DNA from: Robertmurraya dakarensis
GTDB taxonomy: Bacteria; Bacillota; Bacilli; Bacillales; Cytobacillaceae
Direction of reading: 5' to 3'
NCBI RefSeq assembly: GCF_900156875.1
Contig: NZ_LT707409.1
Coordinates: forward strand, 1,366,231-1,430,230
Length of the DNA stretch: 64,000 bases
The first letter of the stretch is position 1, and the number at the start of each line of letters is the position of its first letter. Positions 1 to 8,560 of the stretch are shown here, one piece after another. The position numbers were made by a program, and so were the translations under genes. The notes under the pieces are model-generated. The model saw nothing but the letters and a program-made list of their open reading frames with translations. It did not search any database and was not told the origin of the DNA.

Positions 1-604
1 CCATCTTATCTATTTTTTTGGCAATATATTTTGTAACTCCTTTCTCAACAATAAATGCCGTAATACCATTAACTCCTTTACTTTTATCAGTTTGGGCAAA
101 AACAACTCCTATATCTCCATCTAATCCATTCGTAATCCACATTTTTGTTCCATTAAGGATCCATTTTCCATTTCTATAGGTTGCTGTTGTTTCGATACTG
201 GATGTGTCTGATCCTACATTAGGCTCTGTTAAAGCAAAGAAGCCAGTTTTTTCACCTCTCATTAAAGATGGCATATATTTTTCTTGTTGCTCTTTAGTCC
301 CATGTTGATACAAGCGGGTAACTGCCTGATTCGTTCCACTTGTTAGTCCTCTAAGCGAAGGCCAGACTCGTGATAACTCTTCAATCATCAAAAAATAGGT
401 AACATGATCCAGCCCTCCTCCACCTGCTTCCTTAGGTAGCAATCCCCCAATAAACCCAAATGGTAACAATTTCTGCATAATATTATTTGTAACTTTCCTT
501 TCTTTATTCTCGTATTCAGATACTAACGGCGCTATCTCTTTATTTAAAAACTTCCTTAAATTGTCCTTGATCATCTTCTGTTCGATTGATAATTCGAAGT
601 CCAT
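1..604 (-). CDS. Acyl-CoA dehydrogenase, C-terminus cut by window edge
   Basis: The visible N-terminal 201 residues read MDFELSIEQKMIKDNL and then carry the family signature FALTEPNVGSD and the NGTKMWITNG stretch of the middle beta domain. Both are typical of FAD-dependent acyl-CoA dehydrogenases, which introduce the alpha-beta double bond and pass electrons to electron-transfer flavoprotein. The C-terminal helical domain with the catalytic Glu lies outside the window. The ATG is preceded by an AAAGGAGAG ribosome site. It is the last visible gene of the operon that starts with the SDR near 4.8 kb. It is more divergent than the other dehydrogenases here, which all begin MNFxFT. Its substrate is unknown. 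Confidence 0.9.
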   Translation of the reverse strand, partial: MDFELSIEQKMIKDNLRKFLNKEIAPLVSEYENKERKVTNNIMQKLLPFGFIGGLLPKEAGGGGLDHVTYFLMIEELSRVWPSLRGLTSGTNQAVTRLYQHGTKEQQEKYMPSLMRGEKTGFFALTEPNVGSDTSSIETTATYRNGKWILNGTKMWITNGLDGDIGVVFAQTDKSKGVNGITAFIVEKGVTKYIAKKIDKM

Positions 605-700
605 ATTTAGCTCTCCTTTTATCTGTTTCGCTGTATTCTAAAAATTCAGAAAACAAAACTTCCTGTAATCTCTAACCTTCTCAAAACTTCGATCTATAAA

Positions 701-1447
701 TTAACCAAACCTTCCGCCACTCACATGGATTACATCACCAGTCACATATGATGATTTTTCGGAAGCCAAGAACATTATGGCATTTACGACGTCTTCAGGC
801 TTTCCTAGTCGTCTTAAAGGAGTTGATTTTAACACCCTTTCTTTTATCATTTCATATTTAGGAAGCCTTTTCAGCGCTTCCGTTTCTGTCAAACCTGGTG
901 CAACGGCGTTGACATTGATAGAGTGTCGCGCTAACTCTTTTGCCATCGCTTTTGTAAATCCAACAAGTCCAGCTTTAGCAGATGAATAGTTTGCCTGCCC
1001 CATATTACCTAAGTATGAGATTGAGGCAATGTTAACGATTTTCCCTGATTTTTTCTCTATCATGTACGGACTAACATATTTTGTACATAGAAACGTTCCT
1101 TTTAAGCAAGTATCTAAGACTGAATCCCAATTTTGGACTGACATATTCTCTATTAAATTGTCTCTCGTAAACCCAGCATTATTAATCAAAACATCAACAG
1201 TTTTATAATTACTTAGTGTTACTTCCACCATATTCATCACATCGATTTCATTTGACACATCCGCCACTATTGCTATTGCATTTCCGCCCGATTCATTAAT
1301 ATCAGCTGCACTTTTTATTGCATTTTCTTCAATAACATCAGCGACTACAATCTTTGCACCCTCTAGTGCCAATTGTTGGGCTGTTAATTTACCAATCCCT
1401 CTACCAGAACCTGTTACGATGGCAACTCTGTCCTTAAACTCACCCAT
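701..1447 (-). CDS. Short-chain dehydrogenase/reductase, FabG-like
   Basis: This 248-residue classical SDR has an NAD(P)-binding TGSGRGIG near residue 12, NNAG near 90, an active-site Ser in the NIASIS segment, and YSSAK as the Tyr-Lys pair. Length and layout match FabG/PhaB-type 3-oxoacyl reductases or 3-hydroxyacyl-CoA dehydrogenases. In this acyl-CoA operon, between a crotonase and a dehydrogenase, oxidation of a 3-hydroxyacyl-CoA is the likely role (inference). The start is supported by a GGAGGAAG ribosome site. It is not closely similar to the three mutually similar SDRs at 4043, 7615 and 19589. Confidence 0.85.
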   Translation of the reverse strand: MGEFKDRVAIVTGSGRGIGKLTAQQLALEGAKIVVADVIEENAIKSAADINESGGNAIAIVADVSNEIDVMNMVEVTLSNYKTVDVLINNAGFTRDNLIENMSVQNWDSVLDTCLKGTFLCTKYVSPYMIEKKSGKIVNIASISYLGNMGQANYSSAKAGLVGFTKAMAKELARHSINVNAVAPGLTETEALKRLPKYEMIKERVLKSTPLRRLGKPEDVVNAIMFLASEKSSYVTGDVIHVSGGRFG

Positions 1448-1592
1448 AACTTCCTCCAGTTTTACTATATTTGTTTAAAAAATAATTGATTGATGATAGC
1501 AAAATCTGTTCAACCACGTCGAGTCTTCAAAATACGAAAGTTTAGTCATAAATTGTAAATTTACAAGTAACTGGTTCACCAGTTTATTAGTC

Positions 1593-2387
1593 CTAATTTT
1601 CTTTAAATTTTGGGCGTCGTTTTTCTATAAACGCCTTGACACCTTCCTGATAATCCTCTGTATCATATGCTCTTTCTATTAATTCTTTAAGCTCAGGTGT
1701 ATTTTCATTTGTTCCATGCAAGATCTCATTTACAATTTTTTTGGCAGCGCGAACTGTGTATTGCGCTCGATTAGCAATTAAATTAGCATAGCGATAGGTT
1801 TCATCCTTGATTGATTCAGAATGGTAGATTCGATCGATAAAACCAATTTGTAATGCTTCTTGTGCATCCATGAGACGCCCTGTCATTAAGATGTCTTTCG
1901 TTTTGGACGGTCCAACCAAATCTACTATTCTTTTCGTTGCTGCTGTACCATAAACAAGACCAATCTTAGCCGGTGTTATTCCGAACTGACCATTTTCATC
2001 TGAAAAGCGAAAATCACACGCTAAGGCGATTCCCGCTCCTCCCCCTACGCAAAACCCCTGGATCATCGCAATTGTTGGCTTAGATAAGTTAGCCAATGAT
2101 TGATTGGCCTTAGCGATAGCATGGTCATACAAATTGGACCTTCTTTTGTTCGACCGAATTTCCTGAAACTCACTTATATCTGCACCTGCACTAAAAGCTA
2201 CGTTATTCACACCACGAATGACAACTACTTTTATACTCAGGTCTGAATCTACTTCAAAGAGTAGTCCAGGTAATTCACACCACATTTCGTAATTCATAGC
2301 GTTCCGTTTTTCGGGACGATTCAAATTAATCGTTGCAATAGGACCTACTTTTTCGAGATAAATATAAGATGCGTTATTTTTCAACAT
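1593..2387 (-). CDS. Crotonase-fold (enoyl-CoA hydratase/isomerase family) protein lacking the two catalytic Glu
   Basis: The 264-residue protein carries the crotonase fold: NLNRPEKRNAMN near the N-terminus, the oxyanion-hole segment FSAGADIS, and GGGAGIALACD. In true enoyl-CoA hydratases a Glu follows the GGG and a second Glu sits in a PEV/PEI motif. Here those places read GGGAGIA and TPAKIG, so both acids are absent. Hydratase activity is therefore doubtful, and another crotonase chemistry such as isomerase, racemase or hydrolase is possible. I chose the ATG preceded by GGATGGAGAAAAA. An upstream ATG, 11 codons earlier, has no good ribosome site. It follows the synthetase gene in the same operon. 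Confidence 0.8.
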   Translation of the reverse strand: MLKNNASYIYLEKVGPIATINLNRPEKRNAMNYEMWCELPGLLFEVDSDLSIKVVVIRGVNNVAFSAGADISEFQEIRSNKRRSNLYDHAIAKANQSLANLSKPTIAMIQGFCVGGGAGIALACDFRFSDENGQFGITPAKIGLVYGTAATKRIVDLVGPSKTKDILMTGRLMDAQEALQIGFIDRIYHSESIKDETYRYANLIANRAQYTVRAAKKIVNEILHGTNENTPELKELIERAYDTEDYQEGVKAFIEKRRPKFKEN

Positions 2388-2445
2388 TTTTTCTCCATCC
2401 AGTTTAGTTATTTCAAACAATTTAGTTCACTTGAAACACACTTCC

Positions 2446-4014
2446 TTAAACTTTTCTTTCTTTTGCTTTCCAATAATTTTCGCGTAGTATCCTTTTGAGA
2501 ACTTTACCTACCGTATTACGAGGCAATTCTTCAATAAATTCCACAGATCGAGGACGTTTATAGGACGCCAGTTCCCTTCTGCAAAAATCAATCAACTCAG
2601 CTTCTGTCACACTTACTTTCGGGTTAATTTCACATATTGCCTTAATTTCTTCACCATACTCTTCATTTGGAACCCCAATTACTGCTACATCCTGTATGGC
2701 AGGATGTTTCATCAGCACAGCTTCAATTTCTGCAGGATAAATGTTTACACCTCCAGAAATAATCATATCTTTCATTCTGTCACTAATGTACAAATAACCA
2801 TCCTCATCGACATATCCAACATCACCCGTTCTAAAAAAACCATCAGGATCTAGTGTATCTGCTTCCAATTTGCTCCTATTAAGGTAACGATCAATTGTCA
2901 CTGGAGTCTTAATCCATAATTCTCCGACTTCCCCAGCCTTTAGGTTTTTGCCATTTTCATCTCGAATATGAATTTCCACATGTTTATAAGGTAACCCGGA
3001 TGATCCTGGTTTTTTCAATTGCATTTCAGGTGACATAGCAGAAACTAAGCCCACTTCAGAAGTCCCATATCCTTCATATAAACAATGTTTTCCAAAATAG
3101 CTAATCACCCATTTTTTCAATGAAAAAGGAACAGGTGCAGCCCCAATAACAAGGGACTCGATCGAGGATACATCGTATTTTTCTAGAACATCCTCTGGTA
3201 GCTGGGCTATCCTTTTTATAATTGTGGGGACACAACTCCATCTATTAATCTTATATTTCATAATTAATTCCAAGGTTTGAACAGGATCAAACTTCTTGAG
3301 CAGGACTACCGAACCACCTGTTTGATGTGTGATCTCTGCATTACCTGGTGCCAAGCCGTGATGAAGAGGCGTGTTGACCAAGAATCGATTATTGTCAGAA
3401 CTGCTAAATCCTCTCTTTTGTTCAATATCCTTTTTGTACTCAAAAACCTCATCACCACGACTATCGAGCAAATTCGGATCTCGATATACTCCTTTTGGAT
3501 GACCTGTCGTCCCTGATGTATAAATAATAAAGTTCGGAGTAATTCTTTTACTTAGTCGTTCCTCCACTGGTCTTTCTGCTATCATATCGTCAAATTGTTG
3601 TACCTTTTCGTGGTGTAAAGTATGAATGCCTATCATACTAACTAAAGGAACATGATTCCATAAAGGAAGCAATTCTTCGGGGTCAGAGTCATCAAAAATA
3701 ATCACTTTTGCTTTACTATCCTTCATGACGTGAAGGGCTTCCGAATATTTAAAATGCCAATTTAAGCCTACTTGATCGCAGCCAATCTTCGCTAAAGCAC
3801 GATTGATAACGAACCACTCTGGACGAATTTGACTTCTAACAGCTACAGTATCCCCTGGTCCAATTCCTGCTTGCACAAGTGCATCCGCTAATCGGTTGGC
3901 TTGATCATTCCATTCTTTCCAAGTCAATGAATAACCGTTTTCATCAATGATTGCTTCATCATTAGGTTTAATTTGTGCCCAATATTCTAAGCTTCTAGGA
4001 ATAGGATTCCCCAT
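2446..4014 (-). CDS. Acyl-CoA synthetase (AMP-forming)
   Basis: This 522-residue ANL-superfamily ligase activates a carboxylic acid to its CoA thioester through an acyl-adenylate. Visible motifs are the phosphate loop YTSGTTGHPKG, YGTSEVG, the hinge region DRMKDMIISGGVNIYP, and the C-terminal LPRNTVGK with the catalytic Lys. The ATG after TAAAGGAGGTAACGAA is clearly the start. A longer reading frame upstream would overlap the SDR gene. It closely resembles the ligases at 11876 and 20383, including a shared start (SLEYWAQ) and a C-terminal YWKxKER. The acid specificity cannot be read from the sequence. Confidence 0.92.
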   Translation of the reverse strand: MGNPIPRSLEYWAQIKPNDEAIIDENGYSLTWKEWNDQANRLADALVQAGIGPGDTVAVRSQIRPEWFVINRALAKIGCDQVGLNWHFKYSEALHVMKDSKAKVIIFDDSDPEELLPLWNHVPLVSMIGIHTLHHEKVQQFDDMIAERPVEERLSKRITPNFIIYTSGTTGHPKGVYRDPNLLDSRGDEVFEYKKDIEQKRGFSSSDNNRFLVNTPLHHGLAPGNAEITHQTGGSVVLLKKFDPVQTLELIMKYKINRWSCVPTIIKRIAQLPEDVLEKYDVSSIESLVIGAAPVPFSLKKWVISYFGKHCLYEGYGTSEVGLVSAMSPEMQLKKPGSSGLPYKHVEIHIRDENGKNLKAGEVGELWIKTPVTIDRYLNRSKLEADTLDPDGFFRTGDVGYVDEDGYLYISDRMKDMIISGGVNIYPAEIEAVLMKHPAIQDVAVIGVPNEEYGEEIKAICEINPKVSVTEAELIDFCRRELASYKRPRSVEFIEELPRNTVGKVLKRILRENYWKAKERKV

Positions 4015-4042
4015 TTCGTTACCTCCTTTACTCTTATAGTTT

Positions 4043-4840
4043 TTATTGATTAAACGAATATCCACCATTTACAGGATACGTTTGACCGGTGATCCAACTA
4101 GAAGCATCAGATGCCAAAAACAAGACCATATTTGCCACATCATTTGGTTCTCCAACGCGACGAATCACATATTTTTTCAGCATTTTTTTCATACGTTCCT
4201 GATTTTCAAAATTCGCCTCCGTTCTTGGTGTTCGCGTGGCTCCAATTGACACAGAATTTGCTGTAATATTGTATCTTCCTAATGATTTTGCAAGAGCTCG
4301 CATAAGTCCAGATGCACCAGCTTTAGCTGCCGAGTATACGACCATCGGGTCTGGTTCTCCTACTCTCCCCGCATCAGAAATAATCGTAATAATACGACCT
4401 CGCTGGTTTTCCACCATTCCAGGAATCGCTGCACGACAACAGTTCAAGACACCCATCAAGTTGACACCCAATCTTACATCCCAACTCTTCGGATCAGACT
4501 CCCAAAAAGGAATACCTCGTTGTTCTAATTCAGGTTGAGCTCCTGCATTTCCAGCATTATTTACTAATAAATCGATGGATTGACCGAAATGATCTTCTGC
4601 TCTTTTCACCATACTTTCAACGCTGTCATAATCAGTAACATCTCCTTGAATAGCGAATGCACGTCCTCCAGCTTTTTCGATTTCCTTTACAACCGCTTCG
4701 GCACGTTCAAGGTAATAGTCATTCACAACAACACCTTTTGCTTGATGTGCAGCAAAATGTAAGGCAATTTGGCGTCCTACTCCTTGCCCCGCACCTGTAA
4801 TAAGCCCTACCTTACCATTCAAATCTAATAAATTTTCCAT
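4043..4840 (-). CDS. Short-chain dehydrogenase/reductase (island SDR family)
   Basis: This is a 265-residue classical SDR with TGAGQGVG near residue 16, NNAGNAG, the Ser in ISDAG, and YSAAK. It belongs with the SDRs at 7615 and 19589: all share VVNDYYLERAEAV-like and KSLGRYNITANS-like segments and end NGGYSFNQ. It probably oxidises a hydroxyacyl-CoA intermediate (inference from context). The ribosome site is GAAAGGAATGAAG. It is the first gene of the operon running to the left edge, followed 28 bases later by the synthetase. A -10-like TATAAT on the minus strand at 4908-4913 has no convincing -35. Confidence 0.85.
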   Translation of the reverse strand: MENLLDLNGKVGLITGAGQGVGRQIALHFAAHQAKGVVVNDYYLERAEAVVKEIEKAGGRAFAIQGDVTDYDSVESMVKRAEDHFGQSIDLLVNNAGNAGAQPELEQRGIPFWESDPKSWDVRLGVNLMGVLNCCRAAIPGMVENQRGRIITIISDAGRVGEPDPMVVYSAAKAGASGLMRALAKSLGRYNITANSVSIGATRTPRTEANFENQERMKKMLKKYVIRRVGEPNDVANMVLFLASDASSWITGQTYPVNGGYSFNQ

Positions 4841-5156
4841 CGTTTCTTCATTCCTTTCAACTCAGTTTATTAAGAATTAGATAGTAAACTTCAACAATCC
4901 TCAAAATATTATAATTTTTCAGAAAATTACAAAGGGATATTCACTATCTAATCTTGAGTGGTTATTATCTACTAAAAAAAATCACATGAGCACTTAATAA
5001 AAAGAGATTTTATTAAAATTTCTTCTCTACTTTTATGTAATCACATGTGTCAACAGTTGTAAAATACAAACATTTTATACTGTCATTAATTTTCATAATA
5101 CAAATTGCTATAATCAAAAAAGTAAAAGAACGAAACTCGTTCTTTCACCCCCGAAC
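4841..5156. other. Intergenic region between two minus-strand operons
   Basis: This AT-rich stretch holds the terminator of the thiolase-like gene at its right end and, presumably, the promoter of the downstream SDR operon. A minus-strand TTGACA lies at 5048-5053 but has no matching -10 at a normal distance. A minus-strand TATAAT lies at 4908-4913, about 68 bases before the SDR start. I see no gene in it. Confidence 0.6.
5111..5145 (-). terminator. Rho-independent terminator of the thiolase-like gene
   Basis: A perfect 9-bp stem pairs AAAGAACGA (5125-5133) with TCGTTCTTT (5137-5145) around a 3-base loop. On the minus strand it is followed by TTACTTTTTT. It begins about 12 bases after the stop codon of the thiolase-like gene. 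Confidence 0.8.
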
Positions 5157-6305
5157 TTACGGTCTTTGCAAAACATGCACAACACAGACACTTCCAAGTC
5201 CGACCATATGTGCTAGACCAGTTCTAGCCTTCGGTTGCTGTCGTGGGCCAGCCTCATGGCGTAACTGTCTTGTCACTTCGGCTATTTGCCCAAGACCTGT
5301 TGGGCCTGTTGGATGTCCCATTGCTAATAATCCACCTGATGGGCTTACCGCAACTTGCCCACCAATATCCATCGCACCTTCTGCAAGTAGATGAGGTGCT
5401 TGCCCTGGACCGCATAAACCTAATGATTCAACATAAAGTAATTCCTCAATTGTAAATGCATCATGAAATTCGATAACATCCAATTCCTTTACTGTAATAT
5501 CAGCTTCTTTTAGGGCAATGGCTGTCGTTTCTCTTGTTAATTCAGCATCAAATCCAGCTCCAGGTTCGTACACCCGTTCACTGCGTGAAACGGAAGCGCT
5601 TACTCTAATTGCTCTACTTGGATCAATACCAAAGCGTTTAATCCCTTCTTCTGAAGCGACAATTACTGCTGAAGCACCTTCTCCAATCGGGCAACATTGT
5701 AAGCGAGTAAAGGAACCTGAAATAGGATCGTCTGAGAGAACTTCATCTAAAGTACGTTCCTTCTGTCGATGGGCATAAGGATTCAATGCTCCATTCCGAT
5801 GATTTTTGACAGCAACTTGTGCAATCTGTTCATCAGTTACTCCATATCTACTCATATAATCATGTGCTAATAAAGCAAAATGCGTAAATGGAACAATCGC
5901 ATCACTAGCTAAATCTTTTATTCCGTTTTTCTCAAAAGCCCTTGGCATTGGGTCAACTTTGTCAACTCCAACAGCTAATGCAACATCACTGAAACCTCCG
6001 GCAATCTCTATACAAGCTTGACGGAAAGCACTTGAGCCAGTAGCTGAAGCGTTTTCAATATGGGTGATGGACGTTCCGGTTGTCCCTAAGTGTCGCAACA
6101 TCGCACGCCCTGCAGCCATTCCTAGTTTAGCTGTACCGACATAAGAGGACTCAACGGCTTCCCATTCAATTTTTGCATCTTGAAGTGCTTCGCGAATAGC
6201 TGTCAACCCTAATTCTACATAGGTCTTTTCACTTGCACGTTGATATCGGTGTAAACCGATCCCAACTACATATACTGGTCTTAGTTCTTTTAATATCCTG
6301 CCCAT
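5157..6305 (-). CDS. Thiolase-like protein (SCP-x type) with Ser replacing the nucleophilic Cys; candidate CoA-dependent aldolase
   Basis: The 382-residue thiolase-fold protein resembles SCP-x/lipid-transfer thiolases. The usual NACATGS nucleophile motif reads NASATGS, with Ser about residue 87 (codon TCA at 6045-6047). The His motif GGLLAMGHPTG and a C-terminal Cys in SVCVVHVL are kept. Loss of the first Cys should abolish ordinary thiolysis. The gene follows a DUF35 gene by 15 bases. Such pairs are known from steroid side-chain degradation (Ltp2-type aldolase with a DUF35 partner), so retro-aldol cleavage of a beta-hydroxyacyl-CoA is a plausible role (inference). ATG at 6305 has GAGG 6 bases upstream; a GTG four codons earlier lacks a site. 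Confidence 0.85.
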   Translation of the reverse strand: MGRILKELRPVYVVGIGLHRYQRASEKTYVELGLTAIREALQDAKIEWEAVESSYVGTAKLGMAAGRAMLRHLGTTGTSITHIENASATGSSAFRQACIEIAGGFSDVALAVGVDKVDPMPRAFEKNGIKDLASDAIVPFTHFALLAHDYMSRYGVTDEQIAQVAVKNHRNGALNPYAHRQKERTLDEVLSDDPISGSFTRLQCCPIGEGASAVIVASEEGIKRFGIDPSRAIRVSASVSRSERVYEPGAGFDAELTRETTAIALKEADITVKELDVIEFHDAFTIEELLYVESLGLCGPGQAPHLLAEGAMDIGGQVAVSPSGGLLAMGHPTGPTGLGQIAEVTRQLRHEAGPRQQPKARTGLAHMVGLGSVCVVHVLQRP

Positions 6306-6320
6306 ATTAATCCTCACTTT

Positions 6321-6749
6321 TTAATTTGATTGATTTATAGAAAATCGAAGATCTACAATTTCTCTTCCGTCCTCATCCCGTCCTACCGAAGAAAGTGTCG
6401 AATAGACCGTTTGACCGATTGATAATTGTTTTTCATCTGTCACATCTAATAATCCCCTAATGACAACACCAGCGTCTAAAACAATGGTAGCAACAATATA
6501 GGGTGCTGGTAAATCTTTTCTTTGACTTCGATGGACGGTGGCAAATTCTCTAATTTTCCCTCTCCCACTCATTTCAATATTTTCAATATCATCGCCAAAT
6601 CTTCCGCATGATTCACACCCGAAATACTGCCTTGGGAAAAAGACATACCCACATTTACATTGACATCCTTTTAGTGACGGTCTATCCGGAAGTTCTTCTG
6701 TCCCTCTAATAGAAAACACAGATGGTCGCAGTGCAATTTGATCTATCAT
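6321..6749 (-). CDS. DUF35 zinc-ribbon/OB-fold protein
   Basis: This 142-residue protein has an N-terminal Cys cluster, CQCKCGY then CESCG about 14 residues later, that fits the rubredoxin-like zinc ribbon of DUF35. The rest is a beta-rich segment matching the OB-fold part. DUF35 proteins act as obligatory partners of thiolase-like enzymes, for example in acyl-CoA aldolases and hydratase complexes. The immediately following thiolase-like gene is the obvious partner. The ribosome site AAAGGAGATTAAGCG supports the ATG. Two more DUF35 genes occur at 27716 and 53878, each also beside a thiolase-like gene. Confidence 0.88.
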   Translation of the reverse strand: MIDQIALRPSVFSIRGTEELPDRPSLKGCQCKCGYVFFPRQYFGCESCGRFGDDIENIEMSGRGKIREFATVHRSQRKDLPAPYIVATIVLDAGVVIRGLLDVTDEKQLSIGQTVYSTLSSVGRDEDGREIVDLRFSINQSN

Positions 6750-6810
6750 CGCTTAATCTCCTTTAATTATTTTATTAATCACTGATTCTTACTCTCTTCA
6801 CCCTAGATCT

Positions 6811-7581
6811 CTACTTTCCACTCCAGATTGGTTTCCTCTTTTCAGCAAAAGCCTTTAGTCCTTCTTTGCGATCTTCAGAATCTAATGCTGGTTGTGCGAT
6901 AACCTTTTGTTTCTCCCATGCCTCTTCTTCTGTCCACTCGTAAGCATGGCGGATAATCTCTTTTGTTGCAATTTGTGCAGTTGGGCCATTTACTATTAGA
7001 CGTTCTGCTAATTCAATAGCTGTTTGTAGTGCCTGACCTGGCTCTGTTAATCTATTAACAACACCAAAGCGATGGAAGTGCTCAGCTGGAAGCATATCTG
7101 CAGTAAGGGCAAGTTCCATTACCAAGTGATATGGCATACGCTTTGGCAAACGGAATAAACCACCTCCAACAGCAACTAAATTGTGGCGAACTTCCGGAAG
7201 CCCCATCTTGGCGTTATTAGCAGCCACAATCAAATCACAGGATAAAGCAAGTTCCATTCCACCAGCCACAGCATAACCTTCAATTGCTGCAATAATCGGC
7301 TTTCTTGGTGGCTTGGCCATGATCCCGAAACCACCGCGTGGTGTACTTCGGTCCTCACCTCTTGCGGCTGCTTTTAAATCGGCACCCGCAGAGAATGTAC
7401 CACCTGCTCCAGTAATGATCGCGACAAATAAATTTTCATCCTCTTCAAATGCATCAATCGCCTGACACATTTGCATACCTGTAGCTCCATCACAGGCATT
7501 TTTAACCTCAGGGCGATTGATTGTAATGATAAATATTTTCCCTCGTTTTTCTGTCAAGACTAAATTTCCTCGGTTTTCCAT
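6811..7581 (-). CDS. Enoyl-CoA hydratase (crotonase family)
   Basis: The 256-residue crotonase has both canonical glutamates: one in GGMELALSCD and one in GLPEVRH. The oxyanion-hole segment is FSAGADLKAAARG. It should hydrate a trans-2-enoyl-CoA to the 3-hydroxyacyl-CoA. It is strikingly similar over its whole length to the protein at 24082 (same length, shared HNLVAVGGGLFRLPKRMPY block), so the two are recent paralogues. AAGGAGGGTAATCAG precedes the ATG. It lies in an operon between an SDR and the DUF35/thiolase-like pair. Confidence 0.92.
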   Translation of the reverse strand: MENRGNLVLTEKRGKIFIITINRPEVKNACDGATGMQMCQAIDAFEEDENLFVAIITGAGGTFSAGADLKAAARGEDRSTPRGGFGIMAKPPRKPIIAAIEGYAVAGGMELALSCDLIVAANNAKMGLPEVRHNLVAVGGGLFRLPKRMPYHLVMELALTADMLPAEHFHRFGVVNRLTEPGQALQTAIELAERLIVNGPTAQIATKEIIRHAYEWTEEEAWEKQKVIAQPALDSEDRKEGLKAFAEKRKPIWSGK

Positions 7582-7614
7582 CTGATTACCCTCCTTTATT
7601 ACTCCCTAACGACA

Positions 7615-8418
7615 CTACTGATTGAAAGAATAGCCCCCATTGACTGGATATGTTTGTCCTGTCATCCATCCTGATGCCTCTGAAGCAAGGAATAACACCA
7701 TATTGGCTACATCGGACGGTTGACCCAAACGACGGATGACATAATTTTTCAACACCTTTCGCATGCGTTCTTCATCGTCCATCCGTCCTTCTAGTCTAGG
7801 TGTCATCGTTGCAGCGATCGCCACTGAGTTTGCGGTTATGTTATATCTTCCTAATGATTTCGCTAATGCGCGCATAAGACCACTAGCACCCGCTTTTGCT
7901 GCCGAGTATACAGGTAAATGCGGTTCTCCTACCCTTCCTGCATCAGAGATGACCGTAATGATTCTTCCGCCATTTCCCTGTTGAATCATTTCAGGAATCG
8001 CAGCTCGAGAACAATTTAATACTCCCATTAAATTGACTCCAATCCAGCCATCCCAAGTTTTTGGATCAGATTCCCAAAATGGAACACCCATTTGTACTGA
8101 ATCTGGATTAGCGCCAGCATTCCCAGCGTTATTTACGAGAATATCAACAGATTTACCAAAATAATCAATTGAAGCCTGAATCATTTTCTCCACACTTGTA
8201 TAATCAGTAACATCTGCTTGGATCGGAATGGCGTTACCACCCTGTTGGTTAATCTCCTTCGCAACTGCCTCTGCTCTTTCTAAATGGTAATCATTCACAA
8301 CTACCCCTTTTGCATGATTTGCAGCAAAATGTAAGGCAATCTGTCTGCCTACTCCTTGACCGGCACCTGTAATTAGAGCTACTCTGTCCTTTAATTCTAA
8401 TAAGTTAGCTAAATATAT
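7615..8418 (-). CDS. Short-chain dehydrogenase/reductase without a canonical start codon
   Basis: The open frame encodes a complete SDR of the same family as those at 4043 and 19589, from NLLELKDRVALITG with TGAGQGVG through NNAGNAG, the Ser in ISDAG, and YSAAK to NGGYSFNQ. Comparison places the start where this frame has TTA (8410-8412). No ATG, GTG or TTG occurs in frame between the upstream stop at 8440-8442 and a GTG at 8298 that lies beyond the nucleotide-binding motif. A strong AGAGAGGAG ribosome site ends at 8423, and the nearest near-cognate codon is ATA (8416-8418), used here as a provisional end. Either a rare start is used or the start has been lost recently. The gene heads the operon divergent from lysR. 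Confidence 0.6.
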   Translation of the reverse strand: MYLANLLELKDRVALITGAGQGVGRQIALHFAANHAKGVVVNDYHLERAEAVAKEINQQGGNAIPIQADVTDYTSVEKMIQASIDYFGKSVDILVNNAGNAGANPDSVQMGVPFWESDPKTWDGWIGVNLMGVLNCSRAAIPEMIQQGNGGRIITVISDAGRVGEPHLPVYSAAKAGASGLMRALAKSLGRYNITANSVAIAATMTPRLEGRMDDEERMRKVLKNYVIRRLGQPSDVANMVLFLASEASGWMTGQTYPVNGGYSFNQ

Positions 8419-8453
8419 CTTGCTCCTCTCTCTATAAAACTATCGTTCAGAAT

Positions 8454-8505
8454 ATAATAAATATTTTAAATATTTATTTGAATTTTATCGTATCTTATAT
8501 ATAAT
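8454..8505. promoter_or_regulatory. Divergent promoter region with palindromic candidate LysR operator
   Basis: An AT-only palindrome with 10-bp arms and one central base spans 8457-8477. For lysR, a -35-like TTGAAT (8478-8483) and a perfect TATAAT (8500-8505) are 16 bases apart. For the divergent SDR operon, minus-strand TTCAAA (8477-8482) and TATTAT (8454-8459) are 17 bases apart, so the palindrome fills that spacer. A second palindrome, AAAATATATATATTTT, lies at 8508-8523. The layout fits LysR-type divergent control, but in DNA this AT-rich some matches are expected by chance. Confidence 0.4.
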
Positions 8506-8560
8506 GTAAAATATATATATTTTATATATCTATTAGAATTCTTTATATGTGGGGGGTTAT

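Noticed and set aside
5048..5053. Minus-strand TTGACA as a -35 box
   Set aside because: No acceptable -10 lies 15-19 bases downstream, and the gene start is 200 bases away.
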